Source: Nocardioides sp. T2.26MG-1 (GTDB lineage: Bacteria > Actinomycetota > Actinomycetes > Propionibacteriales > Nocardioidaceae). From it: a stretch of DNA of 64,000 nt. The notes below the pieces were generated by a model. That model did no database searches. It saw nothing but the letters and a program-made list of their open reading frames with translations, and had not been told where the DNA came from. This document shows positions 17,652 through 25,666 of this stretch, piece after piece. The stretch lies in the NCBI RefSeq assembly GCF_950101795.1, contig NZ_CATNLZ010000023.1:124001-188000 (forward strand), read 5' to 3'. The number at the start of each line of letters is the position of its first letter. The first letter of the stretch is position 1. The translations under genes and the position numbers were made by a program.

Positions 17652-18602
17652 GTGCCCGAACGCGAGATCACCGAGCCCGTCGACCTGTGCCTGCCGAACG
17701 GGAGGCTGAACCCGGGCGCCGTCGGGTGGTCGCGCACCCCGCTGCACCGGGCGAACCTGCGTGGGTGGGGGCGGGCGAAGCGCTGGGAGTACTGGGGCGT
17801 CGTGACGCCGCGGCTGTGCGTCGGGGTGGTGGCGTCCTCGCTCGACTACGCCGGGGTCTGCTCGGTGTGGGTGCTCGACCGCGAGACCGGCCGCACCTGG
17901 TCGCACGAGGAGGTGCCGCCGCTGGCGCGCGGGGTGTCGCTGCCGCCCGCGGTCGGCGGGCGCGCGCTGGTGGAGGCGGGCCGGCTGCGGATCGAGCTGG
18001 ACGCCGGCGCGGTGCGGGTGAGGGCACCGGGGATCGAGGTCGACCTCGCGGTCGGCCCCGGCGGCGAGTGCGTCGGGGTGGTGGTGCCGTGGAGCTCGCG
18101 GCGCTTCCAGTACACCGTCAAGGACGTCGCCCGGCCGGTCAGCGGGCGGGTCACGCTCGACGGCACGGCGTACGCCGTCACCGAGGGCTGGGCGGTCCTC
18201 GACCACGGCCGCGGCAAGTGGCCCTATGCGATCACCTGGAACTGGGCCGCGGGCTCCTCGGAGCGGGTCGGCATCACGCTCGGCGGCACGTGGACCGCGG
18301 GGACCGGGTCGACCGAGAACGCGCTGTTCGTCGACGGCCGGGCGCACAAGATCGGCGAGGAGCTGGTCTGGGAGTACGACCGCACCGACTGGCGGCGGCC
18401 GTGGCGGATCCACGGTCCCCGGGTCGACGCGCGGATCGAGCCGTTCCACGAGCGGGTCGACAAGACCAACCTGGGCGTGGTCGCCAACGAGACGCACCAG
18501 TGCTTCGGTCAGTGGTCGGGCTGGGCCGCCACCGACGACGGCGAGCGGGTGCCGCTCGACGGACTCGTCGGCTGGGCCGAGGAGGCCCGCAACCGCTGGT
18601 GA
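17652..18602 (+). CDS. DUF2804 domain protein
   Basis: A 316-residue soluble protein with the DUF2804 pattern: CLPNGRLNPGAVGWSRTPLH at the N-terminus, RWEYWGVVTPRLCVGVV, GWAVLDHGRGKWPYAITWNW in the middle and HECFGQWSG-like NETHQCFGQWSGW at the end. It resembles the AttH/CrtC lipocalin-like beta fold, but no reaction is known. GTG 17652 was taken because the family N-terminus starts there; GACGAT lies five bases before. It converges with the patatin gene. Confidence 0.85.
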   Translation: MPEREITEPVDLCLPNGRLNPGAVGWSRTPLHRANLRGWGRAKRWEYWGVVTPRLCVGVVASSLDYAGVCSVWVLDRETGRTWSHEEVPPLARGVSLPPAVGGRALVEAGRLRIELDAGAVRVRAPGIEVDLAVGPGGECVGVVVPWSSRRFQYTVKDVARPVSGRVTLDGTAYAVTEGWAVLDHGRGKWPYAITWNWAAGSSERVGITLGGTWTAGTGSTENALFVDGRAHKIGEELVWEYDRTDWRRPWRIHGPRVDARIEPFHERVDKTNLGVVANETHQCFGQWSGWAATDDGERVPLDGLVGWAEEARNRW

Positions 18603-18611
18603 GCCGCGGGG

Positions 18612-19481
18612 TCAGTGGCCCGCGGCGTCGAGGGCGGCGGCGGTGAGCGTCCGACCGAGCCCGATCATCTCCGCGGCTCGGTGGAAGTCGAGCGAGCGGG
18701 CCGCCGACACCGGCACGGTCACCAGGACGTCGGGGGGCAGGCCGGCCATCCGGTAGCGGGTGACCAGCCCCTGCATGGCGTCCATGGACAGCCCGACGAC
18801 GTCGGAGATCCGCAGCTCCTCGAGCGGGTCCGGCGGCTCCTTCTCGCGGCCGACCGTGCGGCGTACGCGCTCGACGAGCGCCTCGCGCCAGGTGGGCTCC
18901 GCGGGCTCGCGCGCCGGAGTGCTCTGCTCCTGGGCGCCGCGCTCACCCGACAGCGAGATCGCGACGGTCAGCTCGGCGGCGCTCGCGGCGGTCGGCTCGA
19001 TCGGCACCGGGTTCATCAGGCCGCCGTCGGCGAGCAGGCGGCCGTTCATCACGACCGGCGTGATGACGCCCGGGATCGCGATCGACGCGCGCACCGCGGA
19101 GACGAGCGGACCACGCTGGAACCACACCTCGCGGCGGGCACGCAGGTCGGTGGCGACGGCCGTGAAGGGGATCGGCAGGTCCTCGATCAGTCGATCGCCG
19201 GCGATCTGCTCGACCTCGGCGAAGATGCGCACGGCGCCGATGGCACCCCCACTGGACCACTTGGGGTCCAGCAGCCGCACCACGCCACTGGAGGTCAGGG
19301 TGCGGGCCCACGCGGTGTACTCGTCGAGCACGCCGGCGGCGTACAACCCGCCCACGAGCGCGCCCATCGACGAGCCGGCGACGGCGACGATCTCATGGCC
19401 CCGGGCCTCGAGCTCCTCGATCGCGCCGATGTGCGCGTAGCCCCGCGCCCCGCCGGAGCCGAGCACCAGGGCGACACGCAT
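18612..19481 (-). CDS. Patatin-like phospholipase (RssA-like)
   Basis: A 289-residue protein with the complete patatin catalytic apparatus: the glycine-rich oxyanion loop GSGGARGYAHIG, the nucleophile elbow GSSMG with Ser38, and the catalytic Asp in LLADGGLMNPVP about residue 155. A charged segment (EKEPPDPLEE) near residue 220 departs from E. coli RssA. No signal peptide, so probably a cytoplasmic or membrane-associated lipase. ATG 19481 is seven bases after TACTCT (leaderless). The genes around it on the same strand deal with acyl-CoA or alcohol metabolism, which fits a lipid role. Confidence 0.88.
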   Translation of the reverse strand: MRVALVLGSGGARGYAHIGAIEELEARGHEIVAVAGSSMGALVGGLYAAGVLDEYTAWARTLTSSGVVRLLDPKWSSGGAIGAVRIFAEVEQIAGDRLIEDLPIPFTAVATDLRARREVWFQRGPLVSAVRASIAIPGVITPVVMNGRLLADGGLMNPVPIEPTAASAAELTVAISLSGERGAQEQSTPAREPAEPTWREALVERVRRTVGREKEPPDPLEELRISDVVGLSMDAMQGLVTRYRMAGLPPDVLVTVPVSAARSLDFHRAAEMIGLGRTLTAAALDAAGH

Positions 19482-19502
19482 GGCACCGAGAGTACGGGGA
19501 GC

Positions 19503-20321
19503 CTAGGGCTCGATGCCGGTGACCTCCCAGCCCGGCGGGGAGATCGGGTGCAGCATCGCGTCGGTGCCGCCGTCGACGAACAGCACCGCGCCGACGATGC
19601 TGGCGGCCCCCTCGGACAGCAGGAAGCAGATCGCGGCGGCCACCTCCTGGGGGCGTCCGGTCCGGCCGATCGCGGTCGGGTAGGAGTCGACCGCGGGACC
19701 GAACACCGGGTCGGCGCGCATCTCCTCGACCATCGGGGTCTCGGTCGCGCCCGGGGCCACGGAGTTGAGCCGGATGCCGGCGCCGGCCCACTCCGGCTTC
19801 ACGCCCTCGCGGCGGGCCCACCAGGCGAGCGCCGCCTTCGTCGACGGGTAGACCATCACCGAGTCGACCTGGCCCGCCCCCTCGCGGGCCAGCGCCTCGT
19901 CGTCACGCAGGCAGGCCTGGGCGACCGGGGCGTTCCAGCCGGGCATGCCGGTGATGGAGTTGGAGGCGAGCAGCACCACGCCCGCGCCGCCGTCGGCGGC
20001 CCCGGCCGTGAGCTCGGCGTGCAGCCCGGTCACCAGCGCGATCGCCCCGAAGAAGTTCACCGATACCACGAGCCGCGAGTCGACGCCGGTGTGCCCGGCG
20101 ATCCCGGCCGCCGGCACCAGCCCGTGGACCGTGCCGGTCAGCGCGCGTACGCCGGCAACCGCCTCGGCGCGGCCGGCCTCGGTCGAGAGGTCGGCGGTGA
20201 CGTCGACCCCGTCGGCCGGGGTGCGGTCGACCCCGATCACCCGGTGCCCCTGCCCGCGCAGCATGGCGGCCGTGGCCGCTCCGATCCCGGACGCGGCCCC
20301 ACTCACGACGTACGTCTTCAC
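19503..20321 (-). CDS. SDR family oxidoreductase (coniferyl-alcohol dehydrogenase-like)
   Basis: A 272-residue short-chain dehydrogenase. The NAD(P) site VVSGAASGIGAAT is at residues 5-17, and the catalytic pair is Tyr/Lys in MVYPSTKAALAWWAR, after the Ser in LLASNSITGMPG. The insertion between Ser and Tyr (AQACLRDDEALAREGAG) is typical of the coniferyl-alcohol/3-alpha-hydroxysteroid group of SDRs. GTG 20321 starts seven bases after TACAGT; the family N-terminus (VKTYVVSGAA) supports it. A KstR-like box covers that -10, so steroid, terpenoid or aromatic-alcohol metabolism is likely. Confidence 0.85.
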   Translation of the reverse strand: MKTYVVSGAASGIGAATAAMLRGQGHRVIGVDRTPADGVDVTADLSTEAGRAEAVAGVRALTGTVHGLVPAAGIAGHTGVDSRLVVSVNFFGAIALVTGLHAELTAGAADGGAGVVLLASNSITGMPGWNAPVAQACLRDDEALAREGAGQVDSVMVYPSTKAALAWWARREGVKPEWAGAGIRLNSVAPGATETPMVEEMRADPVFGPAVDSYPTAIGRTGRPQEVAAAICFLLSEGAASIVGAVLFVDGGTDAMLHPISPPGWEVTGIEP

Positions 20322-20330
20322 GGGCCGAAC

Positions 20331-20344
20331 TGTAACGCGTTCTA
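20331..20344. promoter_or_regulatory. KstR-like TetR box over the SDR promoter
   Basis: On the SDR coding strand the site reads TAGAACGCGTTACA, fitting TNNAACNNGTTNNA, the consensus described for KstR-family regulators of sterol and fatty-acid genes. Its last four bases are part of the proposed -10 hexamer TACAGT. A bound repressor would therefore cover the promoter. Confidence 0.6.
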
Positions 20345-20350
20345 GTGCGC

Positions 20351-21850
20351 TCAGGCGTAGCGGCGAGCCCGGTCGGCGGGTGAGCCGGGGCCGCGGGCGA
20401 GCAGCGCGGCGAGCTCGTGCTCGAGGACCGCGCCGACCCGCTGGCAGAACGCCTCGGGCTCGTCGGCGGCGTCGGGGCGCTCCGCCACGACCAGGTCGAC
20501 GATGCCGCGGGCGTGCAGGTCGATCGCGCGCACCTGCTGGGCGCGGGCCATCTCGGGGGCGTGCGCGGTGTCGCGGTGCACGATCGCCGACGCGCCCTCC
20601 GGCGGCAGCGGCGAGAGCCAGGCGTGCTGGGCCGCGACCACCCGGTCGGCGGGCAGGAACGCCAGCGCGCCGCCGCCGTTGCCCTCGCCGAGCATCAGGC
20701 ACAGCGTCGGCGCGTCCAGGGTGACGAGGTCGGACAGGCAGCGCGCGATCTCGCCGGCGAGCCCGCCGTTCTCGGCGTCCGGCGACAGCGCCGCGCCCTG
20801 GGTGTCGATCACCGTGACCAGCGGCAGGCCCAGGTCGGAGGCGAGCCGCATCCCGCGCCGCGCCTCCCGCAGCGCCTCGGGCCCCATCGGCCGCTCGCTG
20901 GTCTGCCCGCGCCGGTCCTGGCCGAGGAACACGCACGGCGCCTGGCCGAACCGCGCCAGCCCGAGCAGCAGCCCGGGGTCGCGCTCGCCCTGGCCGGTGC
21001 CGTTGAGGGGCACGACGTCGCTGGCGGCGTACCGCAGCAGCCGGCGGATCCCCGGGCGGTCCTCGCGCCGCGAGCGCAGCACGGCGTCCCAGGTGTCGAC
21101 GTCCGGGGTGCCGTCGTAGAAGTGGTCCGGCGGAGGCGGTGGGACCGGGCCGACGCCCTGCCGGGGCGCGAGCAGGACCGACAGCGCCCGGTCGAGGATG
21201 TCGGCGATCTGGTGCGGCGCGAGGACCGCGTCGATGATGCCGCGGGCGTAGAGGTTCTCCGCGGTCTGCACGCCCTCGGGGAACTCCTTGCCGTAGAGCG
21301 TCTCGTAGACCCGCGGGCCCAGGAACCCCAGCAGCGACCCCGGCTCCGCGACCGTCACGTGTCCCAGCGACCCCCACGAGGCCATCACCCCGCCGGTCGT
21401 GGGGTGGCGCAGGTAGACCAGGTAGGGCAGCCCGGCCTCCTTGTGCGCCGCGACCGCCTCGGTGATCCGCACCATCTGCACGAACGCCGGCGTGCCCTCC
21501 TGCATCCGGGTGCCGCCGCTCACCGGTCCGGCGAGCAGCGGCAGGCACTCGTGGGTGGCGCGCTCGATCGCGGTCACCAGCCGGTCGGCCGCCGCGCGCC
21601 CGATCGAGCCGGCGAGGAACGCGAACTCGCCCATCACCACCGCCACCCGGCGCCCGTGCATCAGGCCCTCACCGGTCAGCACGGACTCGTCGGTGCCGCT
21701 CTTGTCGGCGGCCGCGGCCAGCACGGCGGCGTACTCGGGTGAGACGCCGGTGCGGTCCGGCGGGGTGTCCCAGGACACCCAGGAGCCCTCGTCGAGGACG
21801 AGGTCGAGCAGCTCGGTGGCCGAGAGTCGGGCGGGCGTCGGCGCGGTCAC
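20351..21850 (-). CDS. Acyl-CoA carboxylase carboxyltransferase with fused beta and alpha halves
   Basis: A 499-residue protein in which an AccD-like half (about 1-240; VAVVMGEFAFLAGSIGRA, GGTRMQEGTPAFVQM, SLLGFLGPRVYETLYG) is followed by an AccA-like half (about 250-490; DLGLPLVTVIDTQGA, GEGNGGGALAFLPADRV, LSPLPPEGASAIVHRD). It carries no zinc finger and no biotin domain, so a biotin carboxylase/BCCP partner must come from elsewhere. Such fused proteins make malonyl-CoA or a related acyl-CoA. GTG 21850 lies six bases after TACCCT. The SDR follows on the same strand but has its own promoter. Confidence 0.85.
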   Translation of the reverse strand: MTAPTPARLSATELLDLVLDEGSWVSWDTPPDRTGVSPEYAAVLAAAADKSGTDESVLTGEGLMHGRRVAVVMGEFAFLAGSIGRAAADRLVTAIERATHECLPLLAGPVSGGTRMQEGTPAFVQMVRITEAVAAHKEAGLPYLVYLRHPTTGGVMASWGSLGHVTVAEPGSLLGFLGPRVYETLYGKEFPEGVQTAENLYARGIIDAVLAPHQIADILDRALSVLLAPRQGVGPVPPPPPDHFYDGTPDVDTWDAVLRSRREDRPGIRRLLRYAASDVVPLNGTGQGERDPGLLLGLARFGQAPCVFLGQDRRGQTSERPMGPEALREARRGMRLASDLGLPLVTVIDTQGAALSPDAENGGLAGEIARCLSDLVTLDAPTLCLMLGEGNGGGALAFLPADRVVAAQHAWLSPLPPEGASAIVHRDTAHAPEMARAQQVRAIDLHARGIVDLVVAERPDAADEPEAFCQRVGAVLEHELAALLARGPGSPADRARRYA

Positions 21851-21899
21851 CCGCGCAGGGTACGGGAATACGGCGCCGCGTCGGCGGGCTCCGACCACC

Positions 21900-22472
21900 G
21901 TGGACCCCCTCGACCCGCCCGTCCTCCATCCCCTCCTGCGTGAGCGCCGCAGCGTGCGGGAGTACGACGAGTCGCACCGGCTGGACGACGTCGAGCTGGC
22001 GGCGCTCCTCGAGGCGGCCCGCTGGGCGCCGTCCGCGGGCAACTCCCAGCCCTGGGCCTTCCTCGTCGGTCGCCGCGACGACGGGGCCCACCGGGTGTTC
22101 GTGCCACTGCTCGCGCCGAGCGTGCGTCGCTGGGCGCCCGCGGCCTCGGCGCTGGTGTTCGCGCTGCACCAGGTCGCCTCGGGGCCGGAGGAGGACGCGC
22201 TCGTCTACTCCGACTACGCGGCGTACGACCTCGGCCAGGCGGTCGCCCACCTGACCGTGCAGGCCGCGGCCCTGGGGCTGTCCACCCACCAGTTCGCGGC
22301 GTTCGACCACGCCGGCCTCGCCGCCGCCTGCGGTGTCCCGCCGCACTGGGCGGTGACCACCGGCATCGCCGTCGGCCGGGGCGTCACCAGCGAGCTGGCC
22401 CCCCGGGTGCGGAGGCCGATGGCCGAGGTGGCGTACGCCGGGAGGTTCGGCGCGCCGGTGCTACCGGGCTGA
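21900..22472 (+). CDS. Nitroreductase family protein
   Basis: A 190-residue flavoprotein of the nitroreductase fold. FMN contacts are visible in LLRERRSVREYDE at the start and ARWAPSAGNSQPWAFLV, and the C-terminal stretch DLGQAVAHLTVQAAALGL is typical. It should reduce nitro, quinone or related groups with NAD(P)H. GTG 21900 is divergent from the carboxyltransferase gene. Its last 12 bases overlap the convergent epimerase gene. Confidence 0.85.
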   Translation: MDPLDPPVLHPLLRERRSVREYDESHRLDDVELAALLEAARWAPSAGNSQPWAFLVGRRDDGAHRVFVPLLAPSVRRWAPAASALVFALHQVASGPEEDALVYSDYAAYDLGQAVAHLTVQAAALGLSTHQFAAFDHAGLAAACGVPPHWAVTTGIAVGRGVTSELAPRVRRPMAEVAYAGRFGAPVLPG

Positions 22473-23453
22473 CTCCCGCCAGGCGGCGAGCACCTCGGCC
22501 TCGCGCTCGCGGCCGATCCCGGTGACGGTCGCGCCGGGGGTCGCCCGCAGCCACGCGAGGGTGTCGCGTGCGGTGTCGGCGAGCGGGCGCAGCACCAGCC
22601 CGGCGGCGTACGACGGCTCCGGGTCGTGGGCGCACATCCCGTCGTACTCGGGCCGCGGCAGCCACAGCGGCACCGCCCCGGGACCGGCCCACGGCTCGAC
22701 GCCCTGCTCGGCGAGGACCTCCTGGGGCACCCAGGTCAGCTCGACGTCCGAGCCGCACCCCGCGGCGACCTGCTCGAGGACCTCGCGCATCGCCAGCACC
22801 TCGCCGACCCCGTCGTAGTCGCCGCCGGTGCGGGCCTCGGCCACCGTGACGATCCAGGCCGCCAGGTCGCGCACGTCGATGACCTGGGTCCGGTCGTCGG
22901 GCCGCCCGGGGGCGAGCACCTCGGGGTGCGCGGCGTCGGCCATCCGCGCCGGCCAGTACGTGAAGCGCCCGGTCGGGTCGCCCGGTCCCACGATCAGCCC
23001 CGGCCGGACCACCGTCCACGACGCGGCCCCGTCACGGACCGCCTGCTCGCAGGCGACCTTCATCGGGCCGTAGGCCTCCGGATCGACCGAGAGGTCGACG
23101 TCGTCCACGATCGGTTCGCGCAGCGGCAGCGTGCCGGGCCGGCCGCCGGGCGTCGACTCGTCGGCGTACACGTTGATCGTCGAGACGAACACCCAGTGCG
23201 CGTCCGGCAGCGCCGCCACCGCGCCCCGGACCCACGACGGCATCCGCGCGACGTCGACGACGGCGTCGTACGACGGGCCCGTCAGTGCGTCCGGCGCCGG
23301 CTCGCGCCGGTCCCAGACGACCAGCCGTGCACCGTCGGGCACCGACCCGGAGCTGCCCCGGTTGGCGCAGGTGACGTCGTGGCCGCGGCGCACGGCCTCG
23401 GCGGCGACCGCCTGGGAGAGGAACACGGACCCACCGAGCACGAGGAGCTTCAC
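22461..23453 (-). CDS. NAD-dependent epimerase/dehydratase family protein
   Basis: A 330-residue Rossmann protein. LVLGGSVFLSQAVAAEAVRR is a degenerate GxxGxxG, and VFVSTINVYAD and YGPMKVACEQ give the Ser/Tyr-Lys region, although the Tyr and Lys are spaced as YGPMK (YxxxK). AWRPGLIVGPGDPTG-type sequence follows. Extended-SDR members act on nucleotide sugars or related alcohols. A reductase for isoflavone- or mycofactocin-like substrates is also possible, so function is open. The GTG start follows GACGGT by six bases. Confidence 0.8.
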   Translation of the reverse strand: MKLLVLGGSVFLSQAVAAEAVRRGHDVTCANRGSSGSVPDGARLVVWDRREPAPDALTGPSYDAVVDVARMPSWVRGAVAALPDAHWVFVSTINVYADESTPGGRPGTLPLREPIVDDVDLSVDPEAYGPMKVACEQAVRDGAASWTVVRPGLIVGPGDPTGRFTYWPARMADAAHPEVLAPGRPDDRTQVIDVRDLAAWIVTVAEARTGGDYDGVGEVLAMREVLEQVAAGCGSDVELTWVPQEVLAEQGVEPWAGPGAVPLWLPRPEYDGMCAHDPEPSYAAGLVLRPLADTARDTLAWLRATPGATVTGIGREREAEVLAAWRESAR

Positions 23454-23510
23454 GCGGCAACCGTCGCTGCTGCGGCGCCGCCGGGCAAGGGATTCTGCTC
23501 AGGGCAGTCC

Positions 23511-24959
23511 TCAGCGGTCGGGTGCCCGCTCGCCCAGCAGCCAGGCGTCGAAGAACGCCGACAGGTCCTGGCCGGTCTGCTTCGTCCACCAGGTGGTGAT
23601 CTTGGTGTAGTCGGCGTTGCCGTCCGCGTACACGCTCGGCCACTCCCGCACCAGCCGCCAGAACTCCCCGTCGCCGTACCGCTGCCGCAGGTCGTCCCAC
23701 ATCAGCGCCGGGCCGTAGTAGACGTTGCCGGAGCCGAACGAGTCCGGGTGATAGGCGGCCGGCGGCCCGGCCTCGGTCCGCAGCCTCGCCTCGAAGGTCG
23801 ACCAGAAGTCCATCACGGCGGACACCGGCTCGCCCTCGCTCTCGGCCATCCAGACGCCCTGGAGGTAGGTGGCCATACCCTCGTTCATCCACACGTCGCG
23901 CCAGTCGAACGGCGTGACCAGGTCGCCGTACCACTGGTGGACGATCTCGTGCAGGAGCACCTCGGGCGAGGTTGCGCGGGGGGTGTCGCCGAGCGTGATC
24001 ATGGTCTGGGTCTCCATGCCGCTCTCGGAGTCGACCACCAGGATCCCGAGCGTGTCGAACGGGTAGGGGCCGAGGTGGTCCTCGACCCACGCGAGCGCCT
24101 CGGGCGCGCGCCGCACCCGCTGCAGCAGGTCCGGCCGGTCCGAGGGGGTCCAGTAGCTGATCGGCACCCCCGACGCCGACTCGTCGGTGGTCATCGTGAG
24201 GTCGCCGAACGCCACCGTGATCACGTACGACGCGGCCGGGTCGGCCAGCCGCCAGCGGGTGACGGTGTCGCCTCGGGACACCGTGCGGGCGAGCAGCTCG
24301 CCGTTGGCGACGCCGACGAACGGCGCGGGCACACGGAGCGTGAAGTCGTAGAGCGCCTTGTCGGAGGGCTGGTCGTTGACGGCGTACCACGTGTAGGCGC
24401 CGTACGGCTCCTGCATCGTCCAGGCCCCGCCGTCGGGGGTGACGGTCCAGCCGGTCTCGTCGAAGTCCGAGCGCTGCACCGGCGCCGGCACCGGCTCGGG
24501 CCGGCCCGCGTAGCGGAGCCTGAGCGTGTGCAGCTCGTCGCGCTGCACGGTCGCGTCGACGACCAGGTCCTTGCCGCGGTGCTCGAACGGCGTCTCGCGG
24601 CCGTCGAGGGTGAGCCGACGCACCTGGAGGGGCGCGGCGAGGTCGAGCTGGAGGTGGTCGGCGTCCTCGGTGGCCCGCAGGCGGATCGACTCGACGCCGT
24701 CGAGCGTGCGGGTCGCGGGGTCCCAGGCCAGCTGCAGCCGGTACTGCAGCGTGTCGACGCCGGGGTCGCCCACGTCGGGGTAGACGCTGTCCTCGACCGG
24801 CGTGCTGTAGCCCTCGGCCGCACGACCGGCCGCGCGGCCCTGGTCGCCGGGGGCCGGGGTGGGCGAGGACTGGGGTGACGGCGTGGGGGGCTGGTCGTCC
24901 TCGGACGTGCAGCCCGCGAGCAGCAGCGCGGACGCGAGCAGGGCAGCGAGCGCCCTCAC
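23511..24959 (-). CDS. M1 family metallopeptidase, secreted lipoprotein
   Basis: A 482-residue protein. The first 17 residues form a lipoprotein signal ending in LLAGC, followed by a Thr/Pro/Ser linker. The zinc site HEIVHQWYGD lies near residue 336, with the third ligand in NEGMATYLQ 18 residues later. The M1 substrate motif, usually GxMEN, reads GMETQ, so N-terminal recognition may differ from classic aminopeptidases. The beta-sandwich N-domain and the short C-terminal helix set fit bacterial short M1 enzymes. It would act at the outer face of the membrane. An ECF sigma factor gene lies just upstream on the same strand. Confidence 0.88.
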   Translation of the reverse strand: MRALAALLASALLLAGCTSEDDQPPTPSPQSSPTPAPGDQGRAAGRAAEGYSTPVEDSVYPDVGDPGVDTLQYRLQLAWDPATRTLDGVESIRLRATEDADHLQLDLAAPLQVRRLTLDGRETPFEHRGKDLVVDATVQRDELHTLRLRYAGRPEPVPAPVQRSDFDETGWTVTPDGGAWTMQEPYGAYTWYAVNDQPSDKALYDFTLRVPAPFVGVANGELLARTVSRGDTVTRWRLADPAASYVITVAFGDLTMTTDESASGVPISYWTPSDRPDLLQRVRRAPEALAWVEDHLGPYPFDTLGILVVDSESGMETQTMITLGDTPRATSPEVLLHEIVHQWYGDLVTPFDWRDVWMNEGMATYLQGVWMAESEGEPVSAVMDFWSTFEARLRTEAGPPAAYHPDSFGSGNVYYGPALMWDDLRQRYGDGEFWRLVREWPSVYADGNADYTKITTWWTKQTGQDLSAFFDAWLLGERAPDR

Positions 24960-24977
24960 TCGCTCCCCCTCGGCCGA

Positions 24978-25043
24978 GTCATTCGCTGCTCCGCGGCCCG
25001 GTCATTCGCTGCTCCGCAGCCCGGTCATTCGCTGCTCCGCAGC
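24978..25043. repeat. Tandem 23-base repeat at the 3' end of the sigma-factor gene
   Basis: Three head-to-tail copies begin GTCATTCGCTGCTCCGC: 24978-25000, 25001-25023 and 25024-25043 (the last partial). Copies 1 and 2 differ at one base. On the minus strand each copy contains AGCGAATGA, which is the last two codons plus the stop of the sigma gene. The duplication therefore copied the gene's tail into the downstream gap. Confidence 0.9.
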
Positions 25044-25594
25044 AATGGCCGCGCGAGCCGGCGGCCGTGGTGGATCTGGGCCTTGATGGTGCCGAGCGGT
25101 GCACCGATCTGCTCGGCGATCTCCTCGTAGGACAGGCCGTAGACGTCGCGCAGCAGCAGCGGCTCGACGAACTGCGGATGGTCCTTCTCGATGGTCTCCA
25201 TCGCCTCGAGCAGGTCCAGTCGGGTGCCGGCGATCACGCTCGTGGTCCGGGGGTCCGGCTTGTCGAGCGGGCCGTGCTCGAGGGGGTCGGTGGCGGTGGC
25301 CTGATTCTTCATCCGTCGGTACGTCGAGCGGGCGGAGTTGACCGCCACCACGTGCATCCACGTGGTGAACCGGCCGCGACCGCCCCAGGAGCCGATCTTG
25401 TTCGCGATGTTGAGCAGCGCCTCCTGGCAGGCGTCCTCGGCGTCCGGCAGGTGCGGCAGCACGCCCCGGCACACGTTGAGCGCTCGTGGGCGCACGGCGG
25501 CCAGCAGCGCCTCGAGCGCGTCCCGGTCGCCGGAGCGCGCTCGCCGGGCGAGCTCGTCGATCTCGTCCGCTGACAGTGCCTCATTCATCGGCAT
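25025..25594 (-). CDS. ECF-type RNA polymerase sigma factor (first of two paralogues)
   Basis: A 189-residue sigma-70 family protein. Region 2 (about 10-95) has ARSGDRDALEALLA, PDAEDACQEALLNIANKIG and RFTTWMHVVAVNSARSTYRR. Region 4 (about 125-185) has LLLRDVYGLSYEEIAEQIG and PLGTIKAQIHHGRRLA. The linker contains PDPRTTSVIAGTRLDLLEA, nearly identical in the second sigma gene at 58105. No anti-sigma gene is adjacent; an ABC exporter and a Ser/Thr kinase lie upstream. ATG 25594 gives the same length as the paralogue; GTG 25597 and ATG 25588 are alternatives. Its last codons are triplicated downstream. Confidence 0.9.
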   Translation of the reverse strand: MPMNEALSADEIDELARRARSGDRDALEALLAAVRPRALNVCRGVLPHLPDAEDACQEALLNIANKIGSWGGRGRFTTWMHVVAVNSARSTYRRMKNQATATDPLEHGPLDKPDPRTTSVIAGTRLDLLEAMETIEKDHPQFVEPLLLRDVYGLSYEEIAEQIGAPLGTIKAQIHHGRRLARPLLRSSE

Positions 25595-25610
25595 CACTTG
25601 TCATGCACAT

Positions 25611-25657
25611 CACCCTTCCCCGTTGCCTGAACGATAGTCAGGTCACGGGGAAGGGTG
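25611..25657 (-). terminator. Long hairpin after the ABC exporter genes
   Basis: Arms 25611-25630 and 25638-25657 pair over 20 bases with two mismatches around a seven-base loop. It begins ten bases after the permease stop and precedes the sigma gene, so it probably ends the ABC transcript. There is no U-tract. Confidence 0.75.
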
Positions 25658-25666
25658 ATCGGACCG

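Noticed and set aside
24978..25043. CRISPR-like array
   Set aside because: Copies are directly adjacent with no spacers, and there are only three.
25002..25472. Second frame over the sigma gene ending in the next tandem unit
   Set aside because: It is open only because the 23-base repeat copies the tail. Sigma region 2 and 4 motifs are in the other frame.
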